Source: Puccinia triticina (taxonomy: Eukaryota; Basidiomycota; Pucciniomycetes; Pucciniales; Pucciniaceae). From it: 64,000 nt of DNA. Below the pieces are notes generated by a model that worked only from the letters and a program-made list of their open reading frames with translations, searched no databases and had not been told where the DNA came from. The position numbers were made by a program, and so were the translations under genes. The stretch is from the NCBI RefSeq assembly GCF_026914185.1, contig NC_070574.1, forward strand, positions 620,001 to 684,000. Reading direction: 5' to 3'. Positions 32,817-44,216 of this stretch are shown in pieces; within the stretch, counting starts at the first letter, position 1; each line of letters opens with the position of its first letter.

Positions 32817-35075
32817 ATGACGATCGATCTACCCATCACGCCCGACTCAGTTCCCGACGGGCCATCGCTGATATCCCACTTAAACGACCCCGAGATATCC
32901 GAGCAGAGAAAGCAAGACGTGCTGCAACAACTGGCAAGCTGGCTGAAGACTGAGGAGGAGGGGGGCATCCTACCAGAAGACCGGCTGACATTCCTCGTAA
33001 GCACATTTCCTTGGCCTGGCAACTCCATGAATGGGACCTGAGATTATTCCTATCTAGGATGAACTATCCTTGGACCTTCCCTCGATCATACTCCATCGTG
33101 TTGGGTCGAAGAAAACAGCACAAAGTCTGCCCCCCAGCGCGACTCGACTGGCCTCACCAGACGCAACGATCCTAAACAGCTTGGTTCGACATGGCAGCCC
33201 GAAAGAAGTCTTCATGGCCTTAACCACAACCATCCTCCAATTCTTGACAGAATCCCCCCTCGATCTTGCTCCGCCATCTCCGTCCGAGGATCATCATGTT
33301 CATGACAGCCTCCCGAACCCACCAAGGAACTTGGATGATGGCACCTTCCTCAGATTCATCCTCTCCCCACTCTCCACAGGTCAGCAGCAATCCCTCTCCC
33401 CATCATCTGAAACAGATACACGCCTGATGGCTCAGAGAACGCTTAAGTAACACCGTTTCTCATCAACCATCAATAACACACCCTTATTGCACATCACCAT
33501 CTAATCGCGCGCGCGTACAACCCACCAACTCTTGCGCCTCTCGACCTATCTTGCGTCTAGTGGCATCCAGTGATTCTGAAGATCCTGACGAAATCGCGCA
33601 ACCCGCGCGCATTTTATGATCCGTTTTGTCAGTGTCTTCTTGGCCTTCTCGATCGCTGTGGGGGGAGAGGAGAATCACAGCAACAACAAGAAGATGACGA
33701 TGACGAAGGCGTCGGGCGAAGCGTGAAGACATACCAAGAGATTGTGGATGTGTGCCAGAAGGCGGTGGCTCTGCATGCCGATCTGGAGTCCAAAGCGATC
33801 CTCCTTCTGGCCTCCTCAGCCGCCCTCATTTTCGCATCCCCCTCCAACGAATTCCCGCTCGGAAAGGCCTTCCTCTGTCACCGTGATCCTAAGTGGCGCG
33901 CCAGCTTCTCTCGCCTGCTACGAGCCGAATCCGCCCCCAAGGACAGCCGCGTCGGACACCTCTTCTCCGCCGAAACCGATCCGGTCCAAGTGATCCAAGC
34001 GATTATCGCACCGATCTTGGGTGCTCTCGCCCCTCGTCAGATTAAAGAGAAGATCATCCAGATTAGTGGTCCTCTGGTCGCTGGTTCGGAGGATAATCAC
34101 CTGCTGGCTTCTTTGGATGAACTAGGTTATGGTACATTAAGTGGACATCAGCTCGTCCGACTAACACGACAAGGCGCATTGGTGATCCAAGCATTCGATA
34201 GATTCAGCAAGATTGGAGCTGACAAGGAACCGACACAAACAAACAAGGAAGAAGTAGAAGGTCTGATAGCGCCCTCGTTCGTAGAGGCCGGTCTGTTCCT
34301 GCTCTTGTCTGAGCGGTCAGAAGGGCTGCGACTGAGCGAAGAGCTGGGGAGCAAGCTGATAGGCCTTGCCTCGAGCGACGCGACGGGCTCGAACCGGCTG
34401 CTGATCTTCAGATCTCTGGCGTACATGGTCCACGACCTCGACCCGCCGCCCACCCGGCTCGAGTTCCTTGCCGCCCTCATCGGCCGACACCCCAGCCAGC
34501 CTAACATCAAAAGCGCGCTCGTCAGTCTGCTCAGAGAGACCCTCGCCCATCTCGCCCGAGCCGGCCTTTTGGACCCCGGAGAACGCGATCGCAAGCGCGA
34601 GCCTATCGCCTCCATCCTCCCTCCGCTCATCCTCAGCCTTATCCACTCCACGCCCTTCGATCTCAACCACGTCGATCAGGCGCTGCTCTCCGGTAACGAG
34701 GACGATTGGAGCACCGTCGACGAACTGTTGAAGTACGTCGTCGAGCGCCTCAATCTGGTCTATCTCCTCCTCAAGACCGACACCCACAACCTTGTACGCA
34801 CCAAACCCATTCCCTTCCCTTCTCCACGCATAAAAAAGGGGGGATCTCATAGTGTCTTTGCGGATGTGTGTGTTTAGACGGGGATCAGGACAGGGGAGCT
34901 CAATGCACGCATCAAGCAGCTGCTCATCTCGCCCGTCCACGGCTGGATGGCGGACCGCACGGGAGGCCAGGACGCGTCGGCGCCGGCAATCAAGACTGAC
35001 AGACGGCTGGCGGGACTGCTGTTTTCCGTGACCGTCTCGCTCGAGTTGTGTGTTGATTTGCTCAATCAGATTTGA
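32817..35075 (+). CDS. Helical-repeat protein, probable glomulin/YAP-binding (Ybp) family
   Basis: Probable exons are 32817-32996, 33058 to about 33440, 33561-34793 and 34878-35075. The ATG at 32817 (MTIDLPITPDSVPDG) is chosen because it opens the long exon-1 frame. The protein is mostly amphipathic helices of HEAT type. LASPDATILNSLVRHGSPKE, CQKAVALHADLESKAILL, LLIFRSLAYMVHDLDPPPTR and IKSALVSLLRETL are the most distinctive stretches. These resemble the fungal Ybp1/Ybp2-glomulin-ALF4 group, which binds regulators or kinetochore and ubiquitin-ligase parts; this is a family guess by pattern only. The join between exons 2 and 3 is unclear. The visible donor (cttaa-GTAACA) and acceptor (gtctag at 33560) do not keep frame, so either another splice site is used or there is a one-base error. 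The gene reads in the same direction as ELP3. Confidence 0.65.
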
Positions 35076-35416
35076 CCCTTCCCCCCATGCTGTAATGGCA
35101 CGCTAGTATGTAGAACTTGGCATTCAAGATCAAATATTGGCTGTGCATGAGTGGTTTCATAATGATGTTGTGGAAGAAGATGAACAACTGTCTGTTGAGA
35201 AATATACATCGATTGCCCATTCAGTATCACATAGATAATCCTTCGATCACAAATGAAGCCTGATATTCTTTCTTCATGAAGTGGACTCTAAAATTGCCCC
35301 AGAAAGTGGGCTTGATTCTATCAGTCCAGATCCGAGTTGTGAATCCCGTTTTGCTCTATACAATGGGGTGGATTGCAGAACGCCCTGAATGTCAAAAACA
35401 TTTCATTGTCATACAA
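35076..35416. other. intergenic, no gene seen
   Basis: AT-rich; it presumably holds the 3' end of the preceding gene. Nothing else is supported. Confidence 0.4.
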
Positions 35417-35419
35417 TTA

Positions 35420-35599
35420 GGGTGTTCAAAGTTGACTTGCATAAAATCATAAAATTCTAAGCTGAAAAAATATGTTGCACCCAAGCACTCAAATTAGAGC
35501 AACATGTCTAGATTGGTACATATGTAATCATCACTTGAAAGTTTTATAATTTTATGATTTTATGCATTGAAAATTTTATGATTTCAACTTTGAACACCC
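35420..35599. mobile_element. PIF/Harbinger-type MITE (GGGTGTTCAAAG termini)
   Basis: Termini GGGTGTTCAAAGTTGA at both ends with TTA on both sides (35417-35419 and 35600-35602); 180 bp and AT-rich inside. The TTCAAAGTTGACTTGCAT block resembles the ends of the Harbinger element at 7691 and of the MITE at 42392. Confidence 0.85.
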
Positions 35600-35602
35600 T
35601 TA

Positions 35603-36188
35603 ATGAGATATAAATTATGTAACATGGGAACTGGAATTGGAAACACACATTTAATTTTGCTCACGGCCTTAATGATTCAAGGCTGAATTGATGTGGAGAA
35701 TGAATTGCTTGCCCCCCCAGAAGATGCTACCTCAATCAAGTGTGCCAAAAGTAGAACACTACCAAAGCTGTTGGAGGATAACAAACAATTATTCTGTTAT
35801 GAAGCAGTAGCCCAAAAATTACAACAGAGTGAAACAAACAAGAATGTAAGGAGGATTGCTGTAGGAAACAAGAATTACCAAAATAAAGTCCGGGAGGATT
35901 GCCACAAAATGAATGAATGAATCAAAGCTATATATATAGGTATAAATAAATAAGATGGATTGGAAGGATTAACCAGAAGAACACAAGACGATCATGTTAT
36001 CTCGGAGAACGAGCGATAACACGCTCGAAGTATAACGCAGATTGATAAAGCCGTTCTCAGGATTGGTCCTGCTTTGATGAAAGAATGCAACAACAAATGA
36101 TTTAGTAAAACTGGAGTACAAACGAGAGACAGGCAAGTAGCTTACCGAGTCAGTGGACCACCTGAGCGGAGGTGTGGGAGAGACAACT
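35603..36188. other. intergenic, no gene seen
   Basis: It contains only short ORFs without features (for example 35693-35920). It lies downstream of the minus-strand gene that follows and may include its 3' end. Confidence 0.4.
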
Positions 36189-37946
36189 TCAGAAGAAGTT
36201 GCGGGGGTCAAGACATGGGAACAGCTTCCTGCGAGTTTTTGTTTGCGGTTGACGATGGTCGTTGAATCTGTCCCGGTCGCTCCGCAAGCTGGCGATCTGT
36301 CGCAGTCGGTGGTAGCAAGATGTGGGGAGGAAGGCTCCGCGAGGGGCAGGGTCAGGTAGTTTTGGAGATAGTTGGAGGAAAGAGTCGGGGATGGTGGGCA
36401 AGGGGGCCTTATTGTTACGGTTTTCTTGGCGAAGGGTGCTATTGGATTTGTGGGATTTGAAGCTGCTCGTCTTTTTCTTCAGCCGGTGGCCTCGTGGATG
36501 TTTATTGTTGTTATTGTTCCTCTGGGCTTCACTTTCACGACCCAGTTTGTCGTTGCGAGGATCGGCCGGGAGATGGAGATCGAGGTTCAAGGCGTTGTCG
36601 GCCGAATCGAGCCTGGCGAGAGACGAAAAGAAGCTCCGACGGGACGCTATGCTAAACCTCTGAGCCTGAGCCAGCCGGGGGAAAGAGCTTTTGGGGGCCA
36701 GGTCGCAAAGACGATCGCTGGCGCCGTCACTGACAAACGAGCGGGAAGAGCGGATATTTTGCCGCAGATCATCGTCACTCAGGGTCGATGAACTGGACGC
36801 GAGGCTCCTGAAGCTCGATGATTGCTGCGAAGTGGCAACCGAGGGTGTGCCCACGCTGTTGTTTCGACCAGGCGTAATCGAACTTCCGAGGCCGCTGGCT
36901 TTGAGCGTCATCAGCTTATCAAACTCGGCATAAGGGGTTGAGAAGCTCTGGCCTCGGCCACGGCCCAGCGGACGCGGCCGATGGATGATGCTCGATTTTT
37001 GCGAAATCGTGGTGTGATCGGATCGAGCGTCCAGGTTCAACTGCACGGTTTGTATTAGTTCGAGTTCCGCGTCCTCGTGATTTTCTGCGACAGCTGCGCC
37101 ACTAGCGGGTTCAGAATTGTCGCAATCTTCTGCGACTCTGGCGCCGCCAGTGTCTTCCGGCTTAAGGCTCGACCGAGCCGGTGAGCGTGCTCTTTGTGCA
37201 GTGTAACGTATCGAGGCAGATCTTGGTGGGGGGATCAGGCTGTGCACGGTCTCGTCGGTTTGACTTTGGCGGGTGGAGATGGACCAGTGGGAAGACAGTC
37301 CCTGCTTGAGAGGCGATAGATAGGATTGGCCCGTTGGCGATGGAGTAGTGAGGCCGCGGAGGTCTGGCGAGGAATTGTTGGCCGGCCGTGCCGGTTCCCC
37401 ACTACAATGCGACTCGTCGTAGAAGCTTTGGACCCGCAATACAGGGGCCGCGCCATTGGCCTGGGCTGCGAGAATCTGTCTTTGCTGGCTGGTTGTTTTC
37501 AGCTTGTAAGTTATCGGGTATCTTGCACACTTAGACTTGGCGACTTTGATGGGCTGGGTCTGCGAGTCTAGATCAATCGGAGCATCAGAGTGGATCGTGC
37601 AACGTTTGGGTTGCGCATCACCCGCTGGATCATGCTGAAGCCCTGGCAGCCTGAGCAATCCCTTGCCCTGTGACCCGGACGACGAGTTCGTGGACGCGAG
37701 GGGAAACACATTTTCGTCGGTTGGGCCTCGATGTACGGGTTCACGAAGGGCAGCAGCTAGGTTGTTGTCCATCGACTTGAGCTTCTTGGGTGTCGCCGCT
37801 GACCGCCTAGGTATTCTGGTCTTTCGACTTTCGACATCACTCCGACCCGACGAGTTCTGTGCGTCCTTGGTCGGCGGAAGGGGGAAGGTGAGCAAGTCTG
37901 ACTTGCTGCGATCAAGCATGGGAAGTTGCCTAAGGTATAGCTCCAT
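36189..37946 (-). CDS. Unrecognised serine-rich, largely disordered protein
   Basis: A single 585-codon frame starts MELYLRQLPMLDRSKSDLLT. The ATG has a favourable GCC before it and no in-frame ATG lies close upstream. I do not recognise the family. The composition is rich in Ser, Arg, Pro and Asp with few hydrophobic runs, pointing to a long disordered region. Basic clusters occur at about residues 44-58 (RKTRIPRRSAATPKKLK) and again near the C terminus (KHPRGHRLKKKTSSFKSHKS). Serine tracts such as SSFRSLASSSSTLS look like phosphorylation-rich segments. There is no signal peptide or membrane span. It may be a regulatory or scaffold protein, but nothing in the sequence proves this. Length and unbroken frame next to two conserved genes argue that it is real. 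Confidence 0.6.
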   Translation of the reverse strand: MELYLRQLPMLDRSKSDLLTFPLPPTKDAQNSSGRSDVESRKTRIPRRSAATPKKLKSMDNNLAAALREPVHRGPTDENVFPLASTNSSSGSQGKGLLRLPGLQHDPAGDAQPKRCTIHSDAPIDLDSQTQPIKVAKSKCARYPITYKLKTTSQQRQILAAQANGAAPVLRVQSFYDESHCSGEPARPANNSSPDLRGLTTPSPTGQSYLSPLKQGLSSHWSISTRQSQTDETVHSLIPPPRSASIRYTAQRARSPARSSLKPEDTGGARVAEDCDNSEPASGAAVAENHEDAELELIQTVQLNLDARSDHTTISQKSSIIHRPRPLGRGRGQSFSTPYAEFDKLMTLKASGLGSSITPGRNNSVGTPSVATSQQSSSFRSLASSSSTLSDDDLRQNIRSSRSFVSDGASDRLCDLAPKSSFPRLAQAQRFSIASRRSFFSSLARLDSADNALNLDLHLPADPRNDKLGRESEAQRNNNNNKHPRGHRLKKKTSSFKSHKSNSTLRQENRNNKAPLPTIPDSFLQLSPKLPDPAPRGAFLPTSCYHRLRQIASLRSDRDRFNDHRQPQTKTRRKLFPCLDPRNFF

Positions 37947-39553
37947 GGCTAAATATAACGAAGCTCTGGAAATTTATGAGCTGGTCCGAGTGAAATAATC
38001 TAATATGGCAGACATTTGTCAGGATTTGCGAAGAGAGTCAGTTGCAGCGCTCGAGCCACTGATAATATCTTATGTGGACTCACGCTGTCCGATGGGACTG
38101 GCAACGCGATTTCAGATCAGAAGAACCACACGAGTTGGCACGACGAGAAATTCTGGTCGGTCTGTGGGGCCGGAAACTTGAGAAGGGGAGATCTGACTCG
38201 CCGCAACGCGACGGCACGAAATCTGAACTATAGACTGGGAAAGATTGTATATCAGCCAGGATATAATAAAGGGGGCGGGTATGGGGAGACTGGCGGAAGC
38301 GATCAAGAGAAGTGTGCGAAGAAGGGTGGAGTGGAGTGAGCCATGAGAGGGAGAGGGGGACTGCTCCGATGTTGCTGCTGAGCTTTTTGGACGGACTGAG
38401 ACGCATTCCCATGGCGTCGATGGAGGCTCATCGAACCTGGCGAGGACGTGTGCATCGAGCACAATTGATAACGTCTTCCATCGTTCCCAGGCTGAATCGG
38501 GTTTCCCAACTCTGAGAAATACATGTTTGAACATCACATTTTGAATGATGAACCAATCGATGTCAACCTCACAAGCGGACAACTTCAAGAAGTGAGGCCG
38601 GTCAGCCGCCAGCCAGCGCCAGCCACAAAGACTTCTTATGTTGAGGATATTTTCTGGGGATCCCGTTCAGGTTGCCCAAACAGGCCAGAAGGTCTGACAT
38701 CCAAAACACCTGCTGGCTTTGGCTAAGCCTTCGGCTTCAAGGGCTGTCGAGAATCAGAGGCGATGGTTGAGTCCAATTTTTGATTCCCCAAAATTTCTTC
38801 ATTGGCCAGAAAGGTAATTATCATCTGGTACAGAGTGAGAAAATATCGTGAAATACTCAAACAGTAGGATTGGGTTGTAAATTTGAAAGTACCAGGCCAA
38901 GGAATGAGCCGGGGCCAGCTGGTGACATCATTTTTGTGGCAAAAAAAAAAAAAGGAAAATGCAGGTCCACCTGTGTGAAGGTTCCAGAGTAGCTGCAAAT
39001 ATGGACAACAATCAGTCCTTGTCACTAGTCTATTTATTATTACATCATATTGCTTTTGCCAAGGTAAGAAACCAAGATTTCGGAGAGTTTCAAGAGGCGA
39101 TAGTTTGGACACTCTGGTAGCTAAAATTGAATATGAAGAGATGTATAATTGTAACTAAGAGTCATAATATTAGAAGATGTGAGTTAACATTATGATAAAT
39201 CCGTTGTTGCCCTAGAAAGTTTCTTCACTTGGTGCTCCCAGGCTACCAAATGAGATAAGGCAATAAAAAGACATGGATTTGATCTTCAAGGATGATACTC
39301 ATGGCAAAGCAGCAGTCACGCTTTTATTTCTTTTTTTGGTGCCGTAAGTGAAGGTGTAAAAGCAGTACAGAGCCGCAGAAATCGGCTCAAGATGGATTGC
39401 TATTCAACACGCAGCAGGACTGAAATAGGCAGACAGCCACCAGCTAACAGATTAATTTTATTTCCCTTCCTGTGCAATGCAGGCCAGCAGCGCAACAAGC
39501 GATAATTATACAGGTGTGGCTATGTCTGAGTTTGCTTGAAGAATCCGGCAGGA
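37947..39553. other. intergenic region between divergent/convergent host genes
   Basis: It should hold the promoter of the serine-rich gene and the 3' end of the SNW gene. ORFs at 38112-38588 (minus) and 38723-39112 (minus) have no recognisable features and are not called. A short A-run is at 38941-38953. Confidence 0.4.
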
Positions 39554-41760
39554 TCAGCCGCGGCGTTTCTTAGAATCGTGGGGATCGTCACCTCGGGATT
39601 TGGACGAGCTGCCCGGGGCAGGCTCCAAGCCGCGCTTGACGCCCTTCTTCGCCTCGTCCAAGAACGCGTCGATCGCGAAGGGATCGGAGGCTATCAAGGT
39701 CGTATCCCGTTCAAATTGGACAGGCCTACACACAAAAAGGAAAAGATCGCAATGTATGAGTATACGCTTAGTTGTGATGAAGAAGGGGAAACCGTCGGCC
39801 AAAGGGAAGAGAAAAAAATGGGCATCTGGACGCGTACCCATCACGAGACTCTTGCAGTTCGGCGCCTTCGAAGCCTTTGCCAGCCACCCCGAGCCCGAAA
39901 CGGTCGTTGCGCATAGCATGGCTGATGCCTTCTTCGGTCCCTCCACCGTATCGTTCGTCAGTAGCCGCCGGGGGCTCATCGTCAGCCGCCGCCCCGCCCC
40001 GCTTATAGATCGCCGCCGCGGCAGACGCGCCTGAGAAGAGAGGGCGGTCGTAGAGGTTGTAGGAGTCCTCGTCGCCGAACGAGCCGTTCAGCTTCTCTTG
40101 GTTGAAGAGCCGCGAGTCGATCATGGACTCCTTGGAGATCGTCGGCTTGGCCAGCCCCAGGGCGATCTTCTCGCCGATGTCCCGGTTCTGGGTCCGCGCG
40201 AAATGCTGTGCGCGTTTCTCGTTGCCCATGTTGTTCATCCGCATCTCACGCTCCCGCTCCTTGCGGCGCTCCTTCCTGAGTTCGTCTCGTGCACGCGCCG
40301 CCTCTTCGTCCAGATCCTCGCTGCCTCCGTCATCTTCGCTATCGTCTCCGCCCGCTTTCTCCGACCGACGACCACCACGCTCGGATCCACCATCGCCTTC
40401 AGAGTCCGTATCACTCCCATATCCCGCTAACGCTGCCGACATGTTGTTCCCCTTCGATGCTCCGGCTACCACGCGCGGAATCCCTGATCGTTCTTCTCGT
40501 GCCCGTTGCGCAAGCTGTCGTAGGTTCTCCTCCTTCTGCTCCTTCTCCTTCTGCGCCAAACGCTGTTCTAATAACGAGCGTTGTCGGACCTCTTCTCTTG
40601 CCAGTCGATCCGCAACGTATAGTGATTCTGATAGTTGAGCAAACCTGTCGTTGATGTGTGTCTGGAGTGTTACAGAACAAATGTATAGCAAATGGTCAGC
40701 AGCTGTTCGAGAGGCTACAGGTGAAAGTATGTGTGTGATGTAGTGCAGATGGAGAACACTAACGTCTTGGAGACCTCTACCGTCAGCAGCTAAACGCTTA
40801 TCGAGGGGAATCGTGTAACCTTTATTGTTCTTCCAGTTAGAAATACAAGGGGGGATCATCCAAGCCTTCTGGTCTTCACTGGTGATTTTCCGAGGCGGAC
40901 TTCTGAGGATGGGCGCAGGCGGACTGGGGGGGCCACGTGGGATTTTCTTGTGCTTGAAGCGCGGAGGTTCGAGAGGGTCTTCGACGCACTCGACCATCTT
41001 GATGATCCGTTGCTTGCCTTCCTCGCCGTTGGGGGTGTATCGAACAAAGCTGACGTTCCCCCCGGTCTCGGGTACATGTTTTGGCTGGGCAGCCTTGATG
41101 CGAATGTTGGTTTGTTTTTCGAGGGCCATTCGAGTGCGGTCGGCGGTGGCCTGAACCTGCTCGGCCGAGGGCCGCTCCATCTCTCGTGCAGAGTCATCCA
41201 GATCGACTCGATGTGCAAGTGGGACTAGGTCCTTGAATTGTGCTTGGACGTGTCGGTCGTCTCGATGTCCTTGCTTGGCAATCTTCGTGTAATCAATCTT
41301 CCCTTCCCCATCGACTGTCAACGCTAGCGTATTTCCAATCGAGGTCTGGTGTTGACTCGGCAGATCGTCAGCTTGATCATGGAAAACAAAAGAGACAACG
41401 AGGGTGGATTGGACTGGACCTACATGTTTCTTCCGTCCCATTTCCAAGGGGTACTGGGCGATATGGCACTCGGGATAGGCACCACCATCACCAAAACTTG
41501 TTTTTGTGGAGAGATTATTAAGACAACAAATTCAGGAGGGTTAGCACAGATTTGAGAGAGTAGCTTAGAAAATGATTCGGTTTGACTGGACTCAACTGGT
41601 CGGGTAGTCGGGGTTTCCAGTCCTTTCGGGCGCCATACGGAGGGATTTCGTGGATGAGCACTTCATGGCTCGACGAAGAGGCTGGTTCCTGCTCAGCTTC
41701 GGTTCCGTCATCTTCTATGGTTGGATGGGCTGGAGCTGGGAGTGTCTGGAGTAGGGTCAT
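39554..41760 (-). CDS. PRP45: Spliceosomal SNW-domain protein (Prp45/SKIP)
   Basis: Four exons: 41760-41597, 41496-40764, 40661-39838 and 39725-39554, all GT-AG, 630 residues. SNW/SKIP is a nuclear spliceosome component that stabilises the catalytic core and also acts as a transcription cofactor. The start MTLLQTLPAPAHP matches the family N terminus (an upstream in-frame ATG at 41886 is less likely). PPYGARKDWKPR then FGDGGAYPECHIAQYPLEMG precede the SNW domain (about residues 165-310). That domain has VRYTPNG, RIIKMVE, PPRFKHKKIPRGPPSPPAP, SPPRK and the signature CISNWKNNKGYTIPLDKRLA. A long charged coiled coil rich in Glu/Arg/Lys follows. The C-terminal region has YDRPLFSG, RFGLGVAGKGF, PVQFERD and DPFAIDAFLDEAKKG, and ends SKKRRG. 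The extra acidic Gly/Ser/Asp insert near residue 420 is lineage-specific. Confidence 0.95.
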
Positions 41761-42391
41761 CTTGGTTGTTTGGGTCGATGTCTTGAGGGTTTGCTGGTTC
41801 CTGGCAACTGGCTGACTTGCTCCGGCTGGGTGTGGTCCAATGCGTGACACTCCCTGTGAAAGACATCGGACACTGAGGGTCAACATAACCTAAGATCCTT
41901 CAACTTTGCTCCCCCAAGGAGGGAATTAGCTAATGTAGGGGAACACCGTGCCGCAGTAACCATCCAAAGGAGAGACTTATGCGTATGGGGGCCCCGTGGG
42001 GGTAGAGAGTTAGAAAATTTTCATTTTTCAATCCTTTCTTGGCAACAAGACTTTGGGGGAATAAAAGATGCACAAGACCATATTACAGCTATTTTTCAGG
42101 TACTTGGGTGGCTATTGAATTCCTTTTTTTGTGACTGACATGTGTTCTGCTTCATCCTGCATTGTACATCTTGCATTGTATGGAATCCAAAAGCAATGAT
42201 GCTACGACTCTGATTCCAGTTTAACAAGAGAAGTTGAGGATTTTAAAAAATGGCAGAAAGATTAGGACAGCTTGGGCTATCTCAGAAATGAAAACTAGAT
42301 CAAAAATGGTCCAGACACTTGAGTTTAAGGTTGATTTTAATTCCCCATCAAAACATCTAATTCTCTACTTCTGTGGGGCTGATGTAAAATA
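41761..42391. other. SNW gene upstream region
   Basis: It contains the likely promoter and 5' untranslated region of the SNW gene. No other gene is seen. A partial, poorly conserved relative of the short hairpin family (gctcccccaaggaggg... ggagagactta) occurs at about 41908-41980. Confidence 0.4.
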
Positions 42392-42600
42392 GGGGGTTTC
42401 AAAGTTGGCCAGGTGCAACTTGCATGCACTTTTGCAAGTCCGTGTTCAAGTTCATTCTTGAACACCAAGTTGCAAAAGTGCATGCAAGTCACATTGCACT
42501 ACACCCCCCAGCCTGTTTGAAAGTTTTTTGTTCATTAAAAGCCTTGAAAACCAACTTGCAAAATTAAATGCAAGTTGTGCATGGCCAGCTTTGAATCCCC
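42392..42600. mobile_element. MITE related to the Harbinger element at 7691
   Basis: Left end GGGGGTTTCAAAGTTGGCC; the right end is the complement of GGGGATTCAAAGCTGGCC. Subterminal CAACTTGCATGCA blocks echo those of the 7691-14637 transposon. 209 bp, no gene. Confidence 0.75.
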
Positions 42601-42607
42601 TTGGTGT

Positions 42608-42655
42608 GTAAGTCCCTCCTACAGTGGCTGCTTTGCTTCCCCAGGGAGGAACTTA
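42608..42655. repeat. short hairpin element, copy 5
   Basis: Outer stem GTAAGTCCCTCCT with GGGAGGAACTTA; it abuts the next MITE. Confidence 0.5.
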
Positions 42656-43184
42656 GCTACAGCCAATCCAAAAAAACTTGGCTTATTTGGATGGAATTTC
42701 CAGCGGAAATTCTTTCTGCATTTGCCAACCTGTGTGTATCCAACAATAAGGTTTGACAGATGGATATCCATCCCCGCAAGCGCAGTTGCTATTGGCGGCG
42801 CTGTTTGGTAGCAAAAAAAAAATGCAGGCCGCTGGGGGGACCGGCACCATGAGGAATGGGAGTCTAGTGTGAAAATTGGTCAAGGATTCTGATTCTGGAA
42901 TCAAAATCCAGGAAAACCAACCAGAAGTCTCTGATTGAGCTTGCCTGATTTTGATATAGGCATCCTGCATGTATCAAAATGTCCAACCTTGTCACTTTAT
43001 TGCATACAAGGTTGGAAAATCCCACAGGAATTTGCAGTGAAAATTCCCACAGGAATTTCCAGTGAAAATTCCCACAGGAATTTCCAGTGAAAATTCCCAC
43101 AGGAATTTCCAGTGAAAATTCCCACAGGAATTTCCAGTGAAAATTCCCTCCAAAGCATCCAAGCTTTTTTGGAATGGCTGTAGG
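42656..43184. mobile_element. PIF/Harbinger-type MITE with 25-bp tandem repeat
   Basis: Left terminus GCTACAGCCAATCCAAAAAA; right terminus is the complement of CCTACAGCCATTCCAAAAAA. TTA lies on both sides (42653-42655 and 43185-43187). 529 bp. Just inside the right end is a 25-bp unit repeated five times (43021-43145). No gene. Confidence 0.8.
43021..43145. repeat. 25-bp tandem repeat, five units
   Basis: The unit contains CCCACAGGAATTTCCAGTG and then AAAATT. The first unit has one base change and the other four are identical. Confidence 0.9.
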
Positions 43185-43189
43185 TTATT

Positions 43190-43828
43190 TAAAAGCGCCT
43201 CCAAAGCAAGGTAGCATTTGGGTACCCAGTACCTGTTGGCAGGTATCCTTTACACCCACCACGCACCCGCCAGGTGGTGCTGGCAAAGCGGTGCAGTACC
43301 CAGGTAACCACACAGGTACCACCTCAGCTCCTCATGTGTGGGGTTTGGGCAGGGCTCCTGACACACACCATTTTGGACCTACCAAGTCCTTCCCCTGCCA
43401 GGTTGAATACTCACTTCTGGGAAAGATCATGCCTGGGAGTTGGGCCCCCAGAGAGCACATCTGAGGGCTGCTACTGGCCAAAAAGAGGGTCAGCACTCTC
43501 TTGATTGCCAGACTACCAGTACTGGTGATCAAGAGTGCACATAGAATCTCCTGAGGACTTGCTAGGAAGAAAGGTGAAACTCTCTCAATGGCCAGTACCA
43601 GCCACCCAGGGGGTTCAGGAGTGTTGGTGCTCCCAATGGGGGCAGGTACTGCTGGTAAAACACCTAGTTACTGCTGGTGCATCACCTAGTTACTGCTGGT
43701 GCATCACCTAGTTACTGCTGGTGCATCACCTAATTAACATTGGTACACCACCTAATTACCCTGGTACACCACCTAATTGCTGCCGGTACCTGCCCAGGCG
43801 TTGCCAAGTGTTCATTTTGTGATTGGTA
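43190..43828. repeat. GGTACC-rich repeat segment with 22-bp tandem repeats
   Basis: Repeated GGTACC and GGTACCCAG blocks resemble the hAT family at 14904 and 46753. A candidate right terminus (CCATCTCTA) lies near 44548-44556, but no matching left terminus or 8-bp duplication was found, so the element is not defined. Within it, a 22-bp unit containing CCTAGTTACTGCTGGTGCATC repeats about three times and then degenerates (about 43655-43790). Confidence 0.5.
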
Positions 43829-43829
43829 C

Positions 43830-44204
43830 CAACTAAGGTTCCAATCCAGTGCCCCGGAGCCGGATATCACCCATCCCGCACCCTGACATAGGTCTTATCC
43901 GGAATCCAGCCGGATTTTCCCGGATCTGAAAGCAAGGGGCATTTCCCAAAAAAAGTGCCAATTTGATTGGGTATGCCGGGGATTCCCCGGTAGAGTTCCC
44001 CATTCATGCGGGTTTGACGGGTATTCCCCGAGAAAAGACCCTATTTTCGGGTGTTTTCTGAGGTTTACCCGCATAAATCTCGCTTTTGGAGCGCTTTTCA
44101 CTATCCAACCGGATTCCGGATCTGTCGAGCTCAATCCCGAACCCTGATCCGGCCTGCGGGGTTTCCGGATTTCTCCGGATCTGCGGGGTGCGGATCGGAA
44201 CCTT
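43830..44204. mobile_element. MITE with AGGTTCC termini
   Basis: Left AGGTTCCAATCC; right the complement of AGGTTCCGATCC; TA on both sides. The interior repeats CCGGAT/ATCCGG. About 375 bp, no gene. Confidence 0.65.
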
Positions 44205-44216
44205 AGTACCAACGGT

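Noticed and set aside
38112..38588. 158-codon minus-strand ORF between the serine-rich and SNW genes
   Set aside because: No recognisable motif or splice support, overlaps the likely promoter, and other frames are equally open in this GC-balanced stretch.
40102..40638. 178-codon plus-strand ORF, Ser/Arg-rich
   Set aside because: Antisense shadow of the charged coiled coil of the SNW gene.
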